Of a stretch of 64,000 bases of DNA, positions 1 through 11,410 are shown one piece after another. The DNA comes from Ptiloglossa arizonensis (lineage: Eukaryota; Arthropoda; Insecta; Hymenoptera; Colletidae). A model generated the notes under the pieces. That model worked only from the letters and a program-made list of their open reading frames with translations, made no database searches and had not been told where the DNA came from. Every line of letters starts with the position of its first letter. Position 1 is the first letter of the stretch. The stretch spans positions 11,429,105 to 11,493,104 of the forward strand of contig NC_135052.1 in NCBI RefSeq assembly GCF_051014685.1, given 5' to 3'. The position numbers and the translations under genes are program-made.

Positions 1-265
1 CGTTGGGACCGATCCGGTTCTTTCTTACGATTTCAAGGGGGGAGGGACACCACCCTGACGAGTCGAAAAAATCCCATCTTTTTTTCTCTCTATTAAAGTT
101 CCAAGTATATGGAATATAACGACAGAAAGTTATTTCGAGATTCGAGCGTTTAGCGAAATTGCAGCGGTGAAAACGAACTTGTTTCACGTTTTTCGCGAGA
201 GTATGGTTTTCAACCTGGCCGACGCGAAATCTCCGAATCTACGCGCCCGATTTACTTCAAATTTT
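1..265. other. Unannotated flank
   Basis: No open frame, splice pair or repeat is supported here. The sequence runs directly into the left edge of dispersed repeat family C. Confidence 0.4.
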
Positions 266-267
266 GT

Positions 268-740
268 AGAGATGTTCTGCACAGAGTATTCTACCATGTA
301 GCTTACGATTTTTTTAATACGTTGGTTATTTTATTTTTTACAAACGTTCAAAGTCGTTTGTTTGGACGATACGATTGCTTTTTTCTTCAAACTTCACCGT
401 TTCTAGGATTGTTAAAATTTTCGAAAAATCGGACGCTGCATTTTAGGCAATAGTCTCTAGTTTACGAATCGACGATATTTTTTCATTTCAAACCTTCCAG
501 TTCTTGTCAACCGTAACGACCAACAAACAACGTTTCACCAGAGGTTCCGTGAATAGCGAATAACTTCGTCGTTTCGTCCAATGTTTATTTTCGCAAAATT
601 CTAAAATGAAGCTGAAAGTTATACTTGTGTTCTCCCGAGAAGATTACATTTTTCATTTGGTGATCACTTGGAAGAAGAAATTCGCAAAATATACCCATTC
701 TGTGACGTCTCGGAGTGATGGCCCCCTTTAAAGCAACGAT
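268..740 (+). repeat. Dispersed repeat family C, copy 1
   Basis: About 420-470 bases that recur at 52913-53320 in the same orientation and at 55660-56115 inverted. Shared landmarks in order are AATACGTT (near 316), AAAGTCGTTTGTTTGG (from 350), AAAATTTTCGAAAAAT, TTTACGAATCGAC, CAACGTTTCACCAGAG-like, and TTCGCAAAATATACCCATT near the far end. The interval between the first two landmarks varies in sequence but keeps its length. No coding capacity or terminal inverted repeat is visible, so the class is unknown; a degenerate non-autonomous transposon is likely. Confidence 0.75.
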
Positions 741-1048
741 CGGTCGTTTCGGAAAATCGAAATCTATCAAAAGCTCAGGTATTTTCTGTCGAGTTCCAAG
801 ATCGACAACGGTCGTCGAACGATACCAGTAATAGAAATCTACAATAATAAATCTCTAATAGAAGGAAATGTTCCAATTCTGCCAGGAACGAGTCACTTTT
901 ATCGAAAACGAACCAAGAATTAAATCGGTATCGATCTATCGCATCTGCGAGGATATTATAACACGGAAATATAATTACAAAATTGATCGTTTTACCGGTT
1001 ACTTCCACGTCGCGATATTTAAAACAATCGATACATCCGAGATGTACC
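741..1048. other. No feature seen
   Basis: AT-rich sequence with short open frames on both strands but no splice signals or repeats that I can match elsewhere in the window. Confidence 0.4.
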
Positions 1049-1244
1049 GGACGTTCGATATATTTCGTTCGTTCTTTCCATTAAGAAAAAAAAATACTAC
1101 GACACTTCAACTTTGACCAAATATACGAACGAGTCGACAGATTTACACGAAACTTCGCACGATGTTCATCGAACGGTTCATCTTTCGAAAAATAAAATTA
1201 ATAATTCCGTTTCTCATCGAACGACGAAACTTATTCACCAACCT
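1049..1244 (-). mobile_element. Family A mariner-type MITE, copy 1 (inverted)
   Basis: Read on the minus strand it begins GGTTGGTGAATAAGTTTCGT and contains the family core GTCGACTCGTTCGTATATT and AAGTGTCGTAGTATTT. It continues into an ATGGAAAGAACG that matches the start-codon region of the 48.7-kb copy, then a worn right end (ATATATCGAACGTCC). Length is about 196 bases. The arrangement fits an internal-deletion derivative of a mariner element: left end, 5' leader and start codon joined to the right end. Family membership is seen in the sequence; the mariner assignment is inferred from the end sequence. Confidence 0.75.
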
Positions 1245-1603
1245 ATTGCAACGCTCGTAACTACAAACGCGATCTAAAAGCTCAACTTAACGCTACAACT
1301 ACCGACAGATTTCGTAATATTAAGATACATCTTATGTACATCTAAAAGAAATATATAATTACTCAATTGATATAATCGATCACTCGCGTAGAATAGAAAA
1401 ATCGTAACGTCTTCAGGAAACACACCGTGGAATTTAAAGTAAATTTTATCACGAGATCGGTTGCAACCAGTCATTTCGATTCGGTTGAACGCAATGTTAA
1501 GGACAATCTCGACCCCAACGAGATGCACAATTTACTTGGACAGAGGACAAATGTAACGCAAAAATAAATAGAAAAAACTACCGCAAAGATACAATGGAAC
1601 AAC
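1245..1603. other. No feature seen
   Basis: Short open frames only, with no repeat matches in the window. Confidence 0.4.
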
Positions 1604-1660
1604 GACGAACCTAATAGCTCCGTTTCTTATCGAACGTGAAAACTTCTCGAGCGACCTATC
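1604..1660 (-). mobile_element. Family A MITE fragment
   Basis: Only the left 50 or so bases of family A are present, inverted. On the minus strand it reads GGTCGCTCGAGAAGTTTTCA, then CGTTCGATAAGAAACGGAGC, matching the left ends of the copies at 11.4 and 58.6 kb. Confidence 0.6.
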
Positions 1661-1976
1661 ACTCGGCGAATAGTTTCGTAGGAATGGCGATGTTCTAAGC
1701 TCGAGATTTTTCCACGGCAAGCCATCCGTGCATCGACGAATCGGAAGATACTATTTGCTCGATTGTCGTCCGGTTTTCCGAGTGAAATATTTCACCGTAG
1801 TATATATACTGGGCTCCTCGCGGGGTTAGCGCGAGATTGAGAAGCGGCCGTGCGAAAAAATCAGGCAAATCACGGGGACCCTTTCGCCGAAGGGATGCTC
1901 GATCGAACAGAAATTCCCTTAAACGAAGGAGGTCGTTGAACTATAAATTTATCGTTGATCGATAGCTTCTTCGTTC

Positions 1977-1979
<3 letters not shown>
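1661..1979. other. Unannotated, with a TATA-like run
   Basis: There is a TATATATAC run near 1801, but no transcript start can be supported. Nothing else is seen. Confidence 0.35.

Positions 1980-2025
<46 letters not shown>
1980..2025. repeat. (TA)n microsatellite
   Basis: About 23 uninterrupted TA dinucleotides. A tract of this kind is likely to vary in length between individuals. Confidence 0.97.
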
Positions 2026-2028
<3 letters not shown>

Positions 2029-2149
2029 GAAACGTTAAACCTCTCGAGAGCTTTGTCAACGGATGATCGATTAATTCCGTGTAGTTTCGTTCGTAGTATT
2101 TGCCACGGCGGCAACATTTGGAAGATTCCCGAAAGATTTTACGGTTACC

Positions 2150-2480
2150 GTGATGGTACACGTGACGTCGTGTAAAAAGTCAAAAATAATAGGTTGCCGG
2201 GGTCCTCCCTCCGTAAGAAGGTGCCATCTAAGGACCAAGGGGGTGAATGGGCTCGGGAAGCGTTGCTTCGCGGGGGTGGCGAAACGCTACCCGAATAAAA
2301 ATGGGGTGTTTATAACCGGGTATCCAATGTATCATGGTGTATTTACATATACCCCGCGTTTACAGTCCCCGGTTGTATATCGAAGGTGGCCTCCAGCGCG
2401 TCTGACGCCATTTTCCGTCCCGCCGCCAAAGACAGAGGGCCAATGCATACAGTCGATGTAATAAAAATTAAATACGACGC
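2150..2480. other. Block of distinct base texture, possible regulatory DNA
   Basis: This block lacks the TCGA-rich texture of its surroundings. It contains a TGACGTCG word near 2163, paired GGGTATCC/ATATACCCC words, and a GACGCCATTTTCCG word near 2407 that resembles a YY1/Pho core (GCCAT). No coding frame is convincing. It could be conserved regulatory DNA or the edge of a promoter. That is inference from texture only. Confidence 0.2.
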
Positions 2481-2549
2481 CTTACCCTCTCGTGGAACGA
2501 GTAACGCGCGTCCCGAGTAGCGAACACGGTCACGTGTCACCGTATCCTT

Positions 2550-2950
2550 TTCTTCAAATTTTTCTCGATCGATCCACGTCGTTCGATTCGTCGATGAAAA
2601 CAGAAATATTTCGTTTCTCGTCTCTCCTTTGCTTCAAATTTTTCACGATCGATCCACGTCGTTCGATTTGTCGATGAAAACAGAAATATTTCGTTTCTCG
2701 TCTCTTCTTTGCTTCAAATTTTTCTCGATCGATCCATGTTGTTCGATTCGTCGATGGAAACAGAAATTTCCCGTCTCTCGTCTCTCCTTTTCTCCAAATT
2801 TTTCACCATCGATCCACGTTGTTCGATTCGTCGATGGAAACAGAAATTTCCCCTCTCTTGTCTCTCCTTTCCTTCAAATTGTTTCTCGATCGATCCATGT
2901 TGTTCGATTCGTCGATGGAAACAGAAATATCCCGTCTTTGGTTTCGTCCT
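2550..2950. repeat. 80-bp tandem array, 5 copies
   Basis: The landmark CTTCAAATT recurs at 2552, 2632, 2712, 2792 (as CTCCAAATT) and 2872, exactly 80 bases apart. Each unit contains TCGATCGATCCA, GTTCGATTCGTCGATG and ACAGAAAT. Copies 1-2 share GATGAAAACAG, while copies 3-5 share GATGGAAACAG, so the array has two sub-lineages. Since 80 is not a multiple of three, the open frames across it shift with each unit and are not genes. Confidence 0.95.
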
Positions 2951-5900
2951 CGACCCGTTAATTCAAATATGTTTCGTCCACGCGACGCGAGCCTCGTCCG
3001 CGAAGGATTTAAGGGAAAGTCGGTGGCACGTAAATCCGTCGCGGAACCGTGTTAAATAGTGCTATTTAATTCTAGTCCTGGAACATTTAAGCGCTTGTGT
3101 CAAGGATTAAATCAAGATTAGCTGCGAGATTACCGGACTACCCACTGTAGGGGTTATTCACTAAACTCTCCTCCGTCGCCCGCCCCTTTTGCGATTCAAC
3201 GTTTAGGTCAACTTAAGTAACGTATCATCGTAATTATACGAATTTACATACTCTACGGGGGAAGTCGCGTAAAAACTCCACGGTAATTACGTTCTCGCGA
3301 GATGTACATTAGCGGACGTTTCGCGGTGCTCGGTGAATTTCGCTGTTTTTCACCGACACGGCGAGGATCGTTAAAGATCGGTTTTCGTCATCGGACCCGT
3401 TACGACAACAGTCGTTGGTGTTCATAGCTAGTGGCCTTGGGAGAAGCTGTTGCCCTCGCGGGAACTGGTCAGGTTCACAGTTTCTGAGAATCGACTGACA
3501 GATGAGACCACTGTACGTAGGTTGCTTTTCCATCGAGGAATCGCGCTTTTGTTTCGACGACACGCGTTCTACCTTTTTCTTGTACCTTCGATCGGTTAGG
3601 TTTCGTTGCGTTTCGACTCTGCGCGGGACTTTATCGTTTTTCATCGCTTCCCTTTACAAGGTACCTTTTGCAAGGTACGAGTTAGTAAAATTGTCTTCGG
3701 TTATTTTTTTTTCACAGGTCTCGGAGGATTTCTTTCTTTAAATGCAGAACGATTCTTCTGGCAGAATTAAATGAGCGTAAATTTAACGAGCATCGTAACG
3801 ACGAGATAGGGTACACGTGTGCGGTAATTGGTGCCTAATTCTGTACAGATACGTCCGTTTACTTTGTTTCGGGTATTTGCAAATACCCGACGTAACGATA
3901 TTTGTAAACACCGATCGTCGTAAAGACGAGGGCCATCGAAACGAAACGTCACACTTGTCGTTTTACGTACAATCGAATTTCGTCCGTGGCCGTTCTTTCG
4001 AGTTCCTCGTTGCACTCGCCTACATATAGCCACGAAATTCCTGCGACGGATAGCAATGATTCATCCGGAACGATGTTTTAAATATCGTTCATACGCGGTC
4101 GAGTATCGATCCTGGTTTGGAAGTTCGACACCCGACGCGGGGTACACGTGTTAATATTGTTTACGCGATGATGTTATTTACATGCGTCGAGCCGTGTTTG
4201 ATCAAGTGTCTCGCGGTGACGACGACGCTCGAGTCGAAATTGGGAAAAAGTGTTTGTTAGCAAACGAGCGCGCGCACGATTACAAATAATTTTAGCCCGA
4301 CTAATGGAGAGATCGTCGACGTGCGAAATTGTTCTTGGGTTTTCTTTCTTCGTTTTTACCGTCCGTTCTCAGAACGGAATGCACGGCAGTGACACGTGTT
4401 TAATTTTAGAAAATCAACGTATTTATTTAACCGAATTGCAATGGTATACGAGAAAAGGCAAAATTAGTGTTTCGATACGTGGAAAGACGAAAAATGAAAA
4501 ACAAACAATGAAATCACGAAACGACGGTGTATTTGATATTCCGTGCAACTGAAACTGAACAATTTCGGTACGACGTTACAATATTGCGACCGTTTCTCAC
4601 TAGGTTTTCTTTTATTGTAGAATTCATTGCACAATAGTACTCTTTATCTTCCTTCTCTTTTCCTTTTGATTTTCGTATATTTTTGTTCGTTTCTTTCGCG
4701 TTCTTTTTCAATCTTTTCCTTTTTGGAGTAATCGGTGTATACGGTAGACATTTGCTTTTTTCTACCTCCAGTTGAAATCTGTCGCGGCACAAAGCTTTAC
4801 AAAACGGTCGCACAAATTCAATGGTCGAACTCTGTACGTGGATTTGTCTCTTCATTTTTCGTCAATAAAGTTTCGTTAAAAATTTTGTTCCAAGCCCTGT
4901 GACCCATCGTTGCAGCCACATTAGTATTTTCAACTTCAACTTTTATTCTTCTCGAGTAAAAGTGTCACCCTCTTACGCACTTGTAAACTTTAATCAAATA
5001 TTCTTACTAACAACACGTTTATCAATGCCAAATTCTAATCAGCATTTCTCCAAAAAAAATCAAATTGAAGTTTCGAAGCAAGAAGCAAGAAAATATCCGC
5101 TAAACGAGCATTTATATTACAATTTTCATACAGCGAGATAAGTCAACTTTTCTGTACCGCAGAGCTACTATCTTCATTGCACAGATTATGCATCTATTTT
5201 ACATCTACGTCAATACGAGCGTGTTCCAAGTGTCGTTCTACGCTGCTTGAAAACTTGTATCGATATTTATTACATATTTCACAAAATCAATCACCATCGT
5301 ACGAAGCATCCAAAAACTGAAATCATCCAAAAACCCCTCAATTATCGACATCTTCGCGTAACGTTCACCGACGAGAGACCCGCGAATGTGTTTGCTCTCG
5401 CGCGATACAATTCGCAAAGTTCCACTGGTAAAACGGTTAGAAGGAACGTCCTCAAGGTCGACGGAACGAGCGCGAGGGAACCCCGTGAGAAAATGCGGGA
5501 AAAGGGGCGGAAGAAAGGGTGACGCGAAGAGCAGAGGCAAGAGGCGCAAACCGCCGGTGGAAAAGTCGTGAACAACGGGTGCTCCTCTCTCCATGGTCGG
5601 GGGCTAATTACAAAACACAATTAAAACGGTATCACGAAAACGCGGTAAGTAATGTCGTTTCAACGTGAGCGGAGTTAAAGCGGACACCCGGTACAGATTC
5701 GCAGATTAATGCTCTTTAATAAACAGAGGCTGCCGTTACACTCGTCGGTATTTCTCGTCCGGCGCGGTCCCGGTTTCCTTTTTCCATTTACCCCCGGCGC
5801 GAACGAAACAAAAGAACGAGAACGCCGAGCACCTTCGCTCTTACCTGCGCGTTCACGTGAATGCGTTTTCGCCTCGTGTATTACGCCCGTTTGCTGCTTT

Positions 5901-6110
5901 CTCTCGCGCGTGTCCCCGCGTACCGTTGTATCGCGATTCAAGCGCGGCTCGGTTACGTAGCCGCGAGCTTATCCGAGTTCGCTACTTTGCACACAGTAAC
6001 GTGACCAAATTCGGCACAGCCACCGAGGATTTTCCACGCGGGAAACTTCCCGCGGAATTCGAATCTCCGCCGCGTCTCTACGCGGTACTTCGCGATCGTT
6101 CGCTACCATC
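2951..6110. other. Mostly unique sequence; weak exon-like signals only
   Basis: About 3.1 kb without a supported gene. Signals seen: a good-looking acceptor (polypyrimidine then CACAG) at 3717 followed by a 40-codon frame ending in TAA; another at about 4371 (see the separate entry); and a minus-strand donor-like CAG|GTAAGA at about 5843. None pairs with a matching partner site. The 5450-6080 part is GC-richer. Texture is otherwise ordinary. Confidence 0.35.
4301..4552 (+). other. Small open frame with hydrophobic N-terminus (doubtful)
   Basis: ATG at about 4304 opens about 82 codons ending in TGA at 4552. An N-terminal stretch (EIVLGFSFFVFTV) resembles a short signal sequence and is followed by a polar, lysine-rich remainder with two cysteines. 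An acceptor-like CTCAG sits inside the frame near 4373, so the downstream part could instead be a terminal exon. No family is recognised. Local AT content makes an open run of this length mildly unusual, but chance is the simpler explanation. Confidence 0.12.
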
Positions 6111-6112
6111 GA

Positions 6113-6985
6113 GTACTCGATGGTTACGGTTGCTATATTTCTGTAGAGAAAGGTGAATAGGATCGAATACTCGATACTCACGGTTGCTATGTTTCCGTAG
6201 AAAAAGGTGAATAGGATCGAATACTCGATGCTTACGGTTGCTATATTGCTGTAGAGAAAGGTGAGCCTTTGAATACTCGATGCTTACGCTTGCTATATTT
6301 CTGTAGAAAAAGGTGAATAGGATCGAATACTCGATGCTTGTGATTGCTATATTTCTCTAGAAAAAGGTGATTACGATCGAATACACGATACTTGTGGTTG
6401 CTATATTTCTGTAGAAAAAGGTAAATACGATTGAATACTCGATGCTTACGGTTGCTATATTACTGTAGGGAAAGGTGAGCGATTGAATACTCGATGCTTG
6501 GGATTGTTATATTTCTCTAGAAAAAGGTGATTACGATGGAATACACGATGCTTGTGATTGCTATATTTCTCTAGAAAAAGGTAAATACGATTGAATACTC
6601 GATGCTCACGGTTGCTATATTTCACTAGAAAAATGTGAGCACGATTGAATACTCGATGTTTACGGTTGCTATATTTCTCTATATCGTGCTCCAGAAAAAT
6701 GTGAGCACGATTGAATACTCGATGCTCGTGATTGCTATATTTCTCTAGAAAAAGGTAAATACGATTGAATACTCGATGCTCGCGGTTGCTACATTTCTGT
6801 AGAAAAAGGTGACTACGATCGAATACTCGATGCTCACGGTTGCTATATTGCCGTAGGGAAAGGTGAGCGATTGAATACTCGATGCTCGTGATTGCTATAT
6901 TTCTCTAGGAAAAGGTAAATACGATCGAATACTCGATGCTCACGGTTGCTATATATCTGTAGAGAAAGGTACGATTCGCAGAGAG
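6113..6985. repeat. 54-bp tandem array, about 16 copies
   Basis: The landmark ACTCGAT (or ACACGAT) recurs at 6115, 6169, 6223, 6275, 6329, 6383, 6437, 6489, 6543, 6597, 6651, 6717, 6771, 6825, 6877 and 6931. Steps are 54 bases except for three of 52 and one of 66. Each unit holds a GGTTGCTATATTTCT core and a GTAGAAAAAGGTGA tail. The copies abut without unique spacers, so this is a minisatellite and not a CRISPR array. Confidence 0.95.
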
Positions 6986-8187
6986 AGGTAAACAGTAACA
7001 GGAGTGAAGTAAGAATATTCTTGGTACGTAATTGGCGAGATGAAAAATTCTTCGGCACGATCCGAGCCATTTCTCGGTAACCGTGTACACGAAAGAGATC
7101 GTTAATGAGAGAAAATTCCATCTTATAAAAAGCAAACGCGTGGTAATCGAATTTGCGGCCGAACGATGTTACAGCTCGTGCCGGAGTAATTGCATAATCG
7201 CGTAAAAGTACAACCGAGGACGGTTTTTAAATCTAACCTCAATTTCTCCCGAAAGGAAGAAACGCGTGCCCGTTACTTGAAGTATCCCCGGTGTGTATTC
7301 GCGTCGCGAGATACTTTCAGTATCCCGACCCGATTCCGTAGAAAATTCCCGACTCGAAATACTCGTGTTCCAGCACGGTGAAATTTACGTCATTTCGAGA
7401 CAGTCGAGTGTTTTCGAACGATCGGTGCACGTAACGAGGCAAAGACATCCAACGAGTCGTTTTAAAATTAGACACTTTTTATACGCGAAGACGTTCGGGT
7501 AATTTCTTCTCGTCGTAGCACGCGAGTGTACGAATCGTGGGGTAATTTTGTCGCTCGGGTTTAGTTTTCTCGGAATTGGTGTCCCCGTAGCCGGCGATAT
7601 ATTCGATCCCATCGATCGTACGGATGGACAGTTCGACGGTTCGAAAACCACGCTCGGTGTTTCCAACGTAGGTTATCGGTGTTGGAATCTGCGTACAGCT
7701 GGAGGCATCTAGCAACACGAGGAGCAAAACATGCCGGAAAAAGCGCGGACAGAGGAGGAGAGGATGGTTGACTTCGCGTGTATTTTCTTTCTTCCTTTTT
7801 ACTCTTTCTTGTTCTCCCGCCTCCTGGTAAACCGTTTCTCTCGGGCTCGCACACGAGCGTGCTCGTGCAGGGACAGGGAACCTCACACACGGAACCCCGC
7901 TCTCTCGCTCGGCAAAACTTAACAAAACAATTTGCTCCAAAGCAAACAACGGCATCCGGTTTACTTGTGAATAAACAACATATTTATTTTTAGAGGCCCC
8001 ACGGCCGTAACTCGTTTGCTCGGTCGCTCGCTCGAGCCTCGCGTCTATTTGCCGGCGTTACACGACTTAACGGCCGAGGATAAAAATTGACGGGGCCACA
8101 AATACCGTCGTGTGTTTTAAAATTCCTTGACTCGGCCACGGGCCGTGTCATTCCTACAACCGGTAACGATCATTCGCGCGTTTTAAC
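6986..8187. other. Mostly unique sequence
   Basis: No repeat is matched. The one open frame worth noting is listed separately. A polypyrimidine-rich strip lies at about 7770-7830. Confidence 0.35.
7479..7745 (-). other. Open frame with signal-like leader (doubtful)
   Basis: The minus-strand frame ends in TAA at 7479 and reads back to about 7745. It contains a hydrophobic stretch (HVLLLVLLDASSC) followed by a polar, balanced segment including IPTPITYVGNTERGF and DGIEYIAGYGDTN. If real, it would encode a small secreted protein. The frame continues upstream to 7955 through arginine- and lysine-rich sequence that looks non-coding, and no ATG lies close to the hydrophobic stretch, so an upstream exon would be needed. 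No family is recognised. Confidence 0.18.
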
Positions 8188-8243
8188 GCGAACGAACCAA
8201 CGTACGAACGTACAAACGAACGAACGAACGAACGAACGAACGC
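8188..8243. repeat. (CGAA)n microsatellite
   Basis: Imperfect CGAA/CGTA/CCAA tetranucleotides lead into a pure (CGAA) run at 8217-8241. Confidence 0.93.
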
Positions 8244-9700
8244 GTTACACTTCGTAGCCCCGAGACTATTCAAAGCTCGGTACTTTCTGCAAAATGCGTT
8301 ACGATCGGTTTCCAAGATTACGCGAAACGCGTTACGAAATCACCGGGATAGAGATCCACCGTCAAGATGACTGATTTTCGTTTCTATTAATATTTCTTCG
8401 GCCGCGGTGCGGAATAATGTATCTTCGTTGAACGGGAGTTCAAACGTACGCGCGTCGCGAGCGATGTTAGTTTTCTGCAAATAATTTTGCTTTCCACCGC
8501 CGTGAGGTCAACATTAATTACGACCGTGACTGCGTCACTCGAATGGATCGTTTGCGAGCACGAATCGGAGTAAACATTAACGCCTGCTTCCCCAAGGTCT
8601 AGTCGTACCAGACACCAACGAAGACGTATTTCCAAAAAAAAAAAAAAAAAAGAAGAAAAAGAAAGCAAGAAAAAGAAAAAGGAACGCGCGACTCACCCGG
8701 TAGAGAAGACGGTGGTGTCTTTCCAAAGGACGCGAACGTGTCTTCGATTTCGTTACGGCGCGATCGTTGAACGATACCGCGATTATTTATTTACGTTGCG
8801 CAAAAATCGTTGTCCACGAGTCCCGGCTGAATTGAGCAAGGGGTCTCGCGCAACGTTGACGCGCCGTTTCGTAAAAAAAAAATTGTCCACGGATCCGTAG
8901 ACGGTGTACGTGTAATTTTGCAATAAGAAGTTCGCGAGAGTTTCCCGCGGCAGTCCAAGGTAAACGTTGTTAATCATTCGTGGCGCATGAATTTTAGGGT
9001 TATAATTAGCACCGAATACCGTTGTTCGGTATTCGTGCTCCCGGATTAAGGGAGTTCTAACCGCGACCTAATTCCAAGATAAGATAAGTCGTTAAGTGCA
9101 CGGTGTGGCAGCCCCTCGCGATACTACCCGGTGTTTTATTGCTACGCCCCACCCCCGCGCTGGCTCTCCTTCGGGGCTCGGTGAGATTTATTGTAAAATT
9201 CGATAGATATTGCCAATTACAACCCCCGCGGCGCTCCTCCGCCGCCCGGTTCTATCGACAGAGAGACAGGAGCCACCTTTCTGGCTGCCTGGAGAATTTT
9301 AAATGCGTTTTATGTACAGAGAGGACGCGGTGCGTTGCATAAATCCGTCGCCCTGAAAATATGATTACAATCACCGTCTCGAGCTCCCGGCTCTGTCTCC
9401 GCGCCACCCTACCCCTCGCCATCCTCTTCCTACACCACCCCCCTACAGACACGACCGACCGATAAAACGTTTCATTTCGCCGGAGAGTGTCTTACGAGGA
9501 ACCCGAGTAATCTTCGTCGATCATCGCTTTTATTGCCGCCTTGTATACTAATTTTATACCCTTTTTACGCTTTCACCGCGACCCCGAAGGGACTCCGACG
9601 CGCCCGGTACTCGATCCCGATTTCGAAAACAACGAGTACTCGGAACACCCATTGTTCTCACGGCTGTTTGCCACGCGTCGACGTTCTCCCGATCGCGGAC
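8244..9700. other. Mostly unique sequence with a poly(A) run
   Basis: A 16-base A run followed by AG-rich sequence lies at about 8634-8685. A donor-like CCGG|GTGAGT occurs on the minus strand near 8690, but the frame before it is short and no acceptor pairs with it. The segment 9140-9260 is CCCC-rich. No gene is supported. Confidence 0.35.
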
Positions 9701-9702
9701 CA

Positions 9703-9766
9703 CGGGGTGTCCCAATCGTCACCGGTCGATTCGAATTTCCCGCTACTTTCGAAACGCCTCGATAAC
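9703..9766 (+). mobile_element. Detached left end of the IS630/mariner-type element
   Basis: About 60 bases (GGGGTGTCCCAATCGTCACC onward, through TCGAAACG) match the left end of the element at 9972 with roughly nine differences. No transposase or right end follows. It is either a remnant of a second copy or a duplicated end. The same family's full element begins 200 bases downstream in the same orientation. Confidence 0.8.
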
Positions 9767-9971
9767 ACCCTTTTCCCGATTTCGTAAATAGTTATATTCG
9801 TCCACTTGTAATTTCCGTTTGAGCCGCGGTGGAACGTATGTTCCGTTCCCGCGTATTGTTAAGGTTAAGAATATTAAGAAATATGTAGGTGCAAGAGGGA
9901 CATTAAAACACGTTGGAAAATTGAATTGTTCGAACAAGCTGTGTAATACTTTTTACGTCGACATCGAAGTA

Positions 9972-10894
9972 CAGGGTGTCCCAATCGTCACCGGTCGATT
10001 TGAAATTCGCGCTATTTTCGAAACGTCGGACCGATCGACCTGAAACTCGACGTACGTTGCGTAGACAGATGGGAAATTAATCGTGGAAAAGTACACGGTG
10101 AAAGAATGCCTGAAAATTATTCAGGCGTATTGTGAAAAATCGCGTTTAACGCTAACGATTCGGGAACTTTGTAATCGTTTACCTCGAAATCATACGTTGG
10201 TTAAGAACATTGCGAACGAACAAAATTGTCGCATATGGGGCTCGGAAAATTCACGACAGGTTGAACAATTGCCAATGTATTCGAAGCGAGTCATCGTTTC
10301 GAGCGGTTTTTGGTCAACAGGCGCGATTCGGCCATTTTTCTTCGAAAATGATGACGGAGTTGTTACCGTGAATGGAAAGCGATATGAGGACGCGTTGACT
10401 GGCTGTTTTTGGCATCGTTCGGAAGTTCTTGACTTGGCGATATTTGGTTTCAGCGAGATGGTGCTCTTTAACACACAGTGAAAGAAACAATGGTACTTTT
10501 GCAAACAAGATTTCCGCAACGCGTAATTTCTCGAAGCGGTGATGTCAATTGACAACCAAGATCGTACAATTCGACACCTTTGGAATTTTTTCTTCGAGGT
10601 TGCGTCAAAGGTAAGGTTTATACCGAAGATTCAGAAGCAATTCCAGAACCGAAAGACAACATCGAACTTGTCGTCAATGAAATCGATCCGAGTTTGTGCA
10701 AAAACGTCGTGAACAATTTTGGAAAAGATCGGTGGTCTGTAAAATAAATTCGAGGTTACCGTTTGGAAGATATCTTCATTCGTTATTAACTCCCAAGTTT
10801 CTATTTTTAATTAAAAAAAAAAATATCAAAATCGCTTAAGTCGTTTAAGTTTTATTCGAGAAGTAAATCGACCGGTGATGATCGGGACACCCTG
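9972..10894 (+). mobile_element. IS630/Tc1/mariner-superfamily element, degenerate
   Basis: The ends are inverted repeats of about 30 bases: CAGGGTGTCCCAATCGTCAC on the left and, read on the minus strand, CAGGGTGTCCCGATCATCAC on the right. Each end abuts a TA dinucleotide (9970-9971 and 10895-10896), as expected for this superfamily, which duplicates TA on insertion. The interior holds a broken transposase gene. Length is 923 bases, short for an autonomous element of this type because the transposase is internally deleted. Confidence 0.9.
10083..10747 (+). pseudogene. Broken transposase (DUF4817 N-terminus, DDE core) of the 9972-10894 element
   Basis: The frame opens near GTG 10083 and encodes an N-terminal helix-turn-helix region of the kind found in insect IS630/mariner-like transposases. 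It jumps straight to the motif NCRIWGSEN and then PFFFENDDG and VTVNGKRYEDAL, all hallmarks of that family. The segment that should carry the first catalytic aspartate, just before NCRIWG in the family, is missing. A frameshift at about 10438 moves the reading into WFQRDGAL, which retains the second aspartate, and a TAA follows at once. Further on, STPLEFFLRG replaces the family's usual aspartate-bearing motif with glutamate. A stop at 10745-10747 closes the remnant. It cannot encode an active enzyme. Confidence 0.88.
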
Positions 10895-10896
10895 TA

Positions 10897-11410
10897 CTCG
10901 CTCAAAACAGATCCGGTGTCTTCCGATACTGTAGGATAACGTTCGAAAGATAACGGAAACTTTGAATAAAAAAGTTTCAATAACAAACAAAGGGGAAACA
11001 TTTCGAAGAAATCTTCCAACGATCGACCCGCGGTAACAAAAATTGGAGAATTTTTAACGGAGCGTGCAAGTTGATCGATTCGAATGATATTTATGCACCG
11101 TTTGGAAAAATGTATTCCCAACGAAGATTGATAGAATGAGATAGTGATTAATTGTCATTAGTCGAAGCCAAGTCTCGCGATCCTTTCACCGCGTATATTT
11201 TGCACGCTATCGTTTTCCGTGCTGTTGGCCATTTCGATGCAACCTACGTATAATGCGTTTCTTTTTCTTTTTTTATTTTCAACTTCGAGGCGTTGCGAAA
11301 TAACGGAAAAAATATCCAAACATCATCGTAACTCTCGTCGTTGTGCAAAATTAACGGAACGTCGATTCCATCGATTCCCGTAATTTATCGATATCGTCGT
11401 ATACGCGTCG
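10897..11410. other. No feature seen
   Basis: Unique AT-rich sequence between two mobile elements; nothing is recognised. Confidence 0.4.

Noticed and set aside
6113..6985. Regularly spaced repeats resembling a CRISPR array
   Set aside because: The 54-bp units are contiguous and similar throughout, without unique spacers, and the DNA is eukaryotic. The same holds for the 89-bp array.
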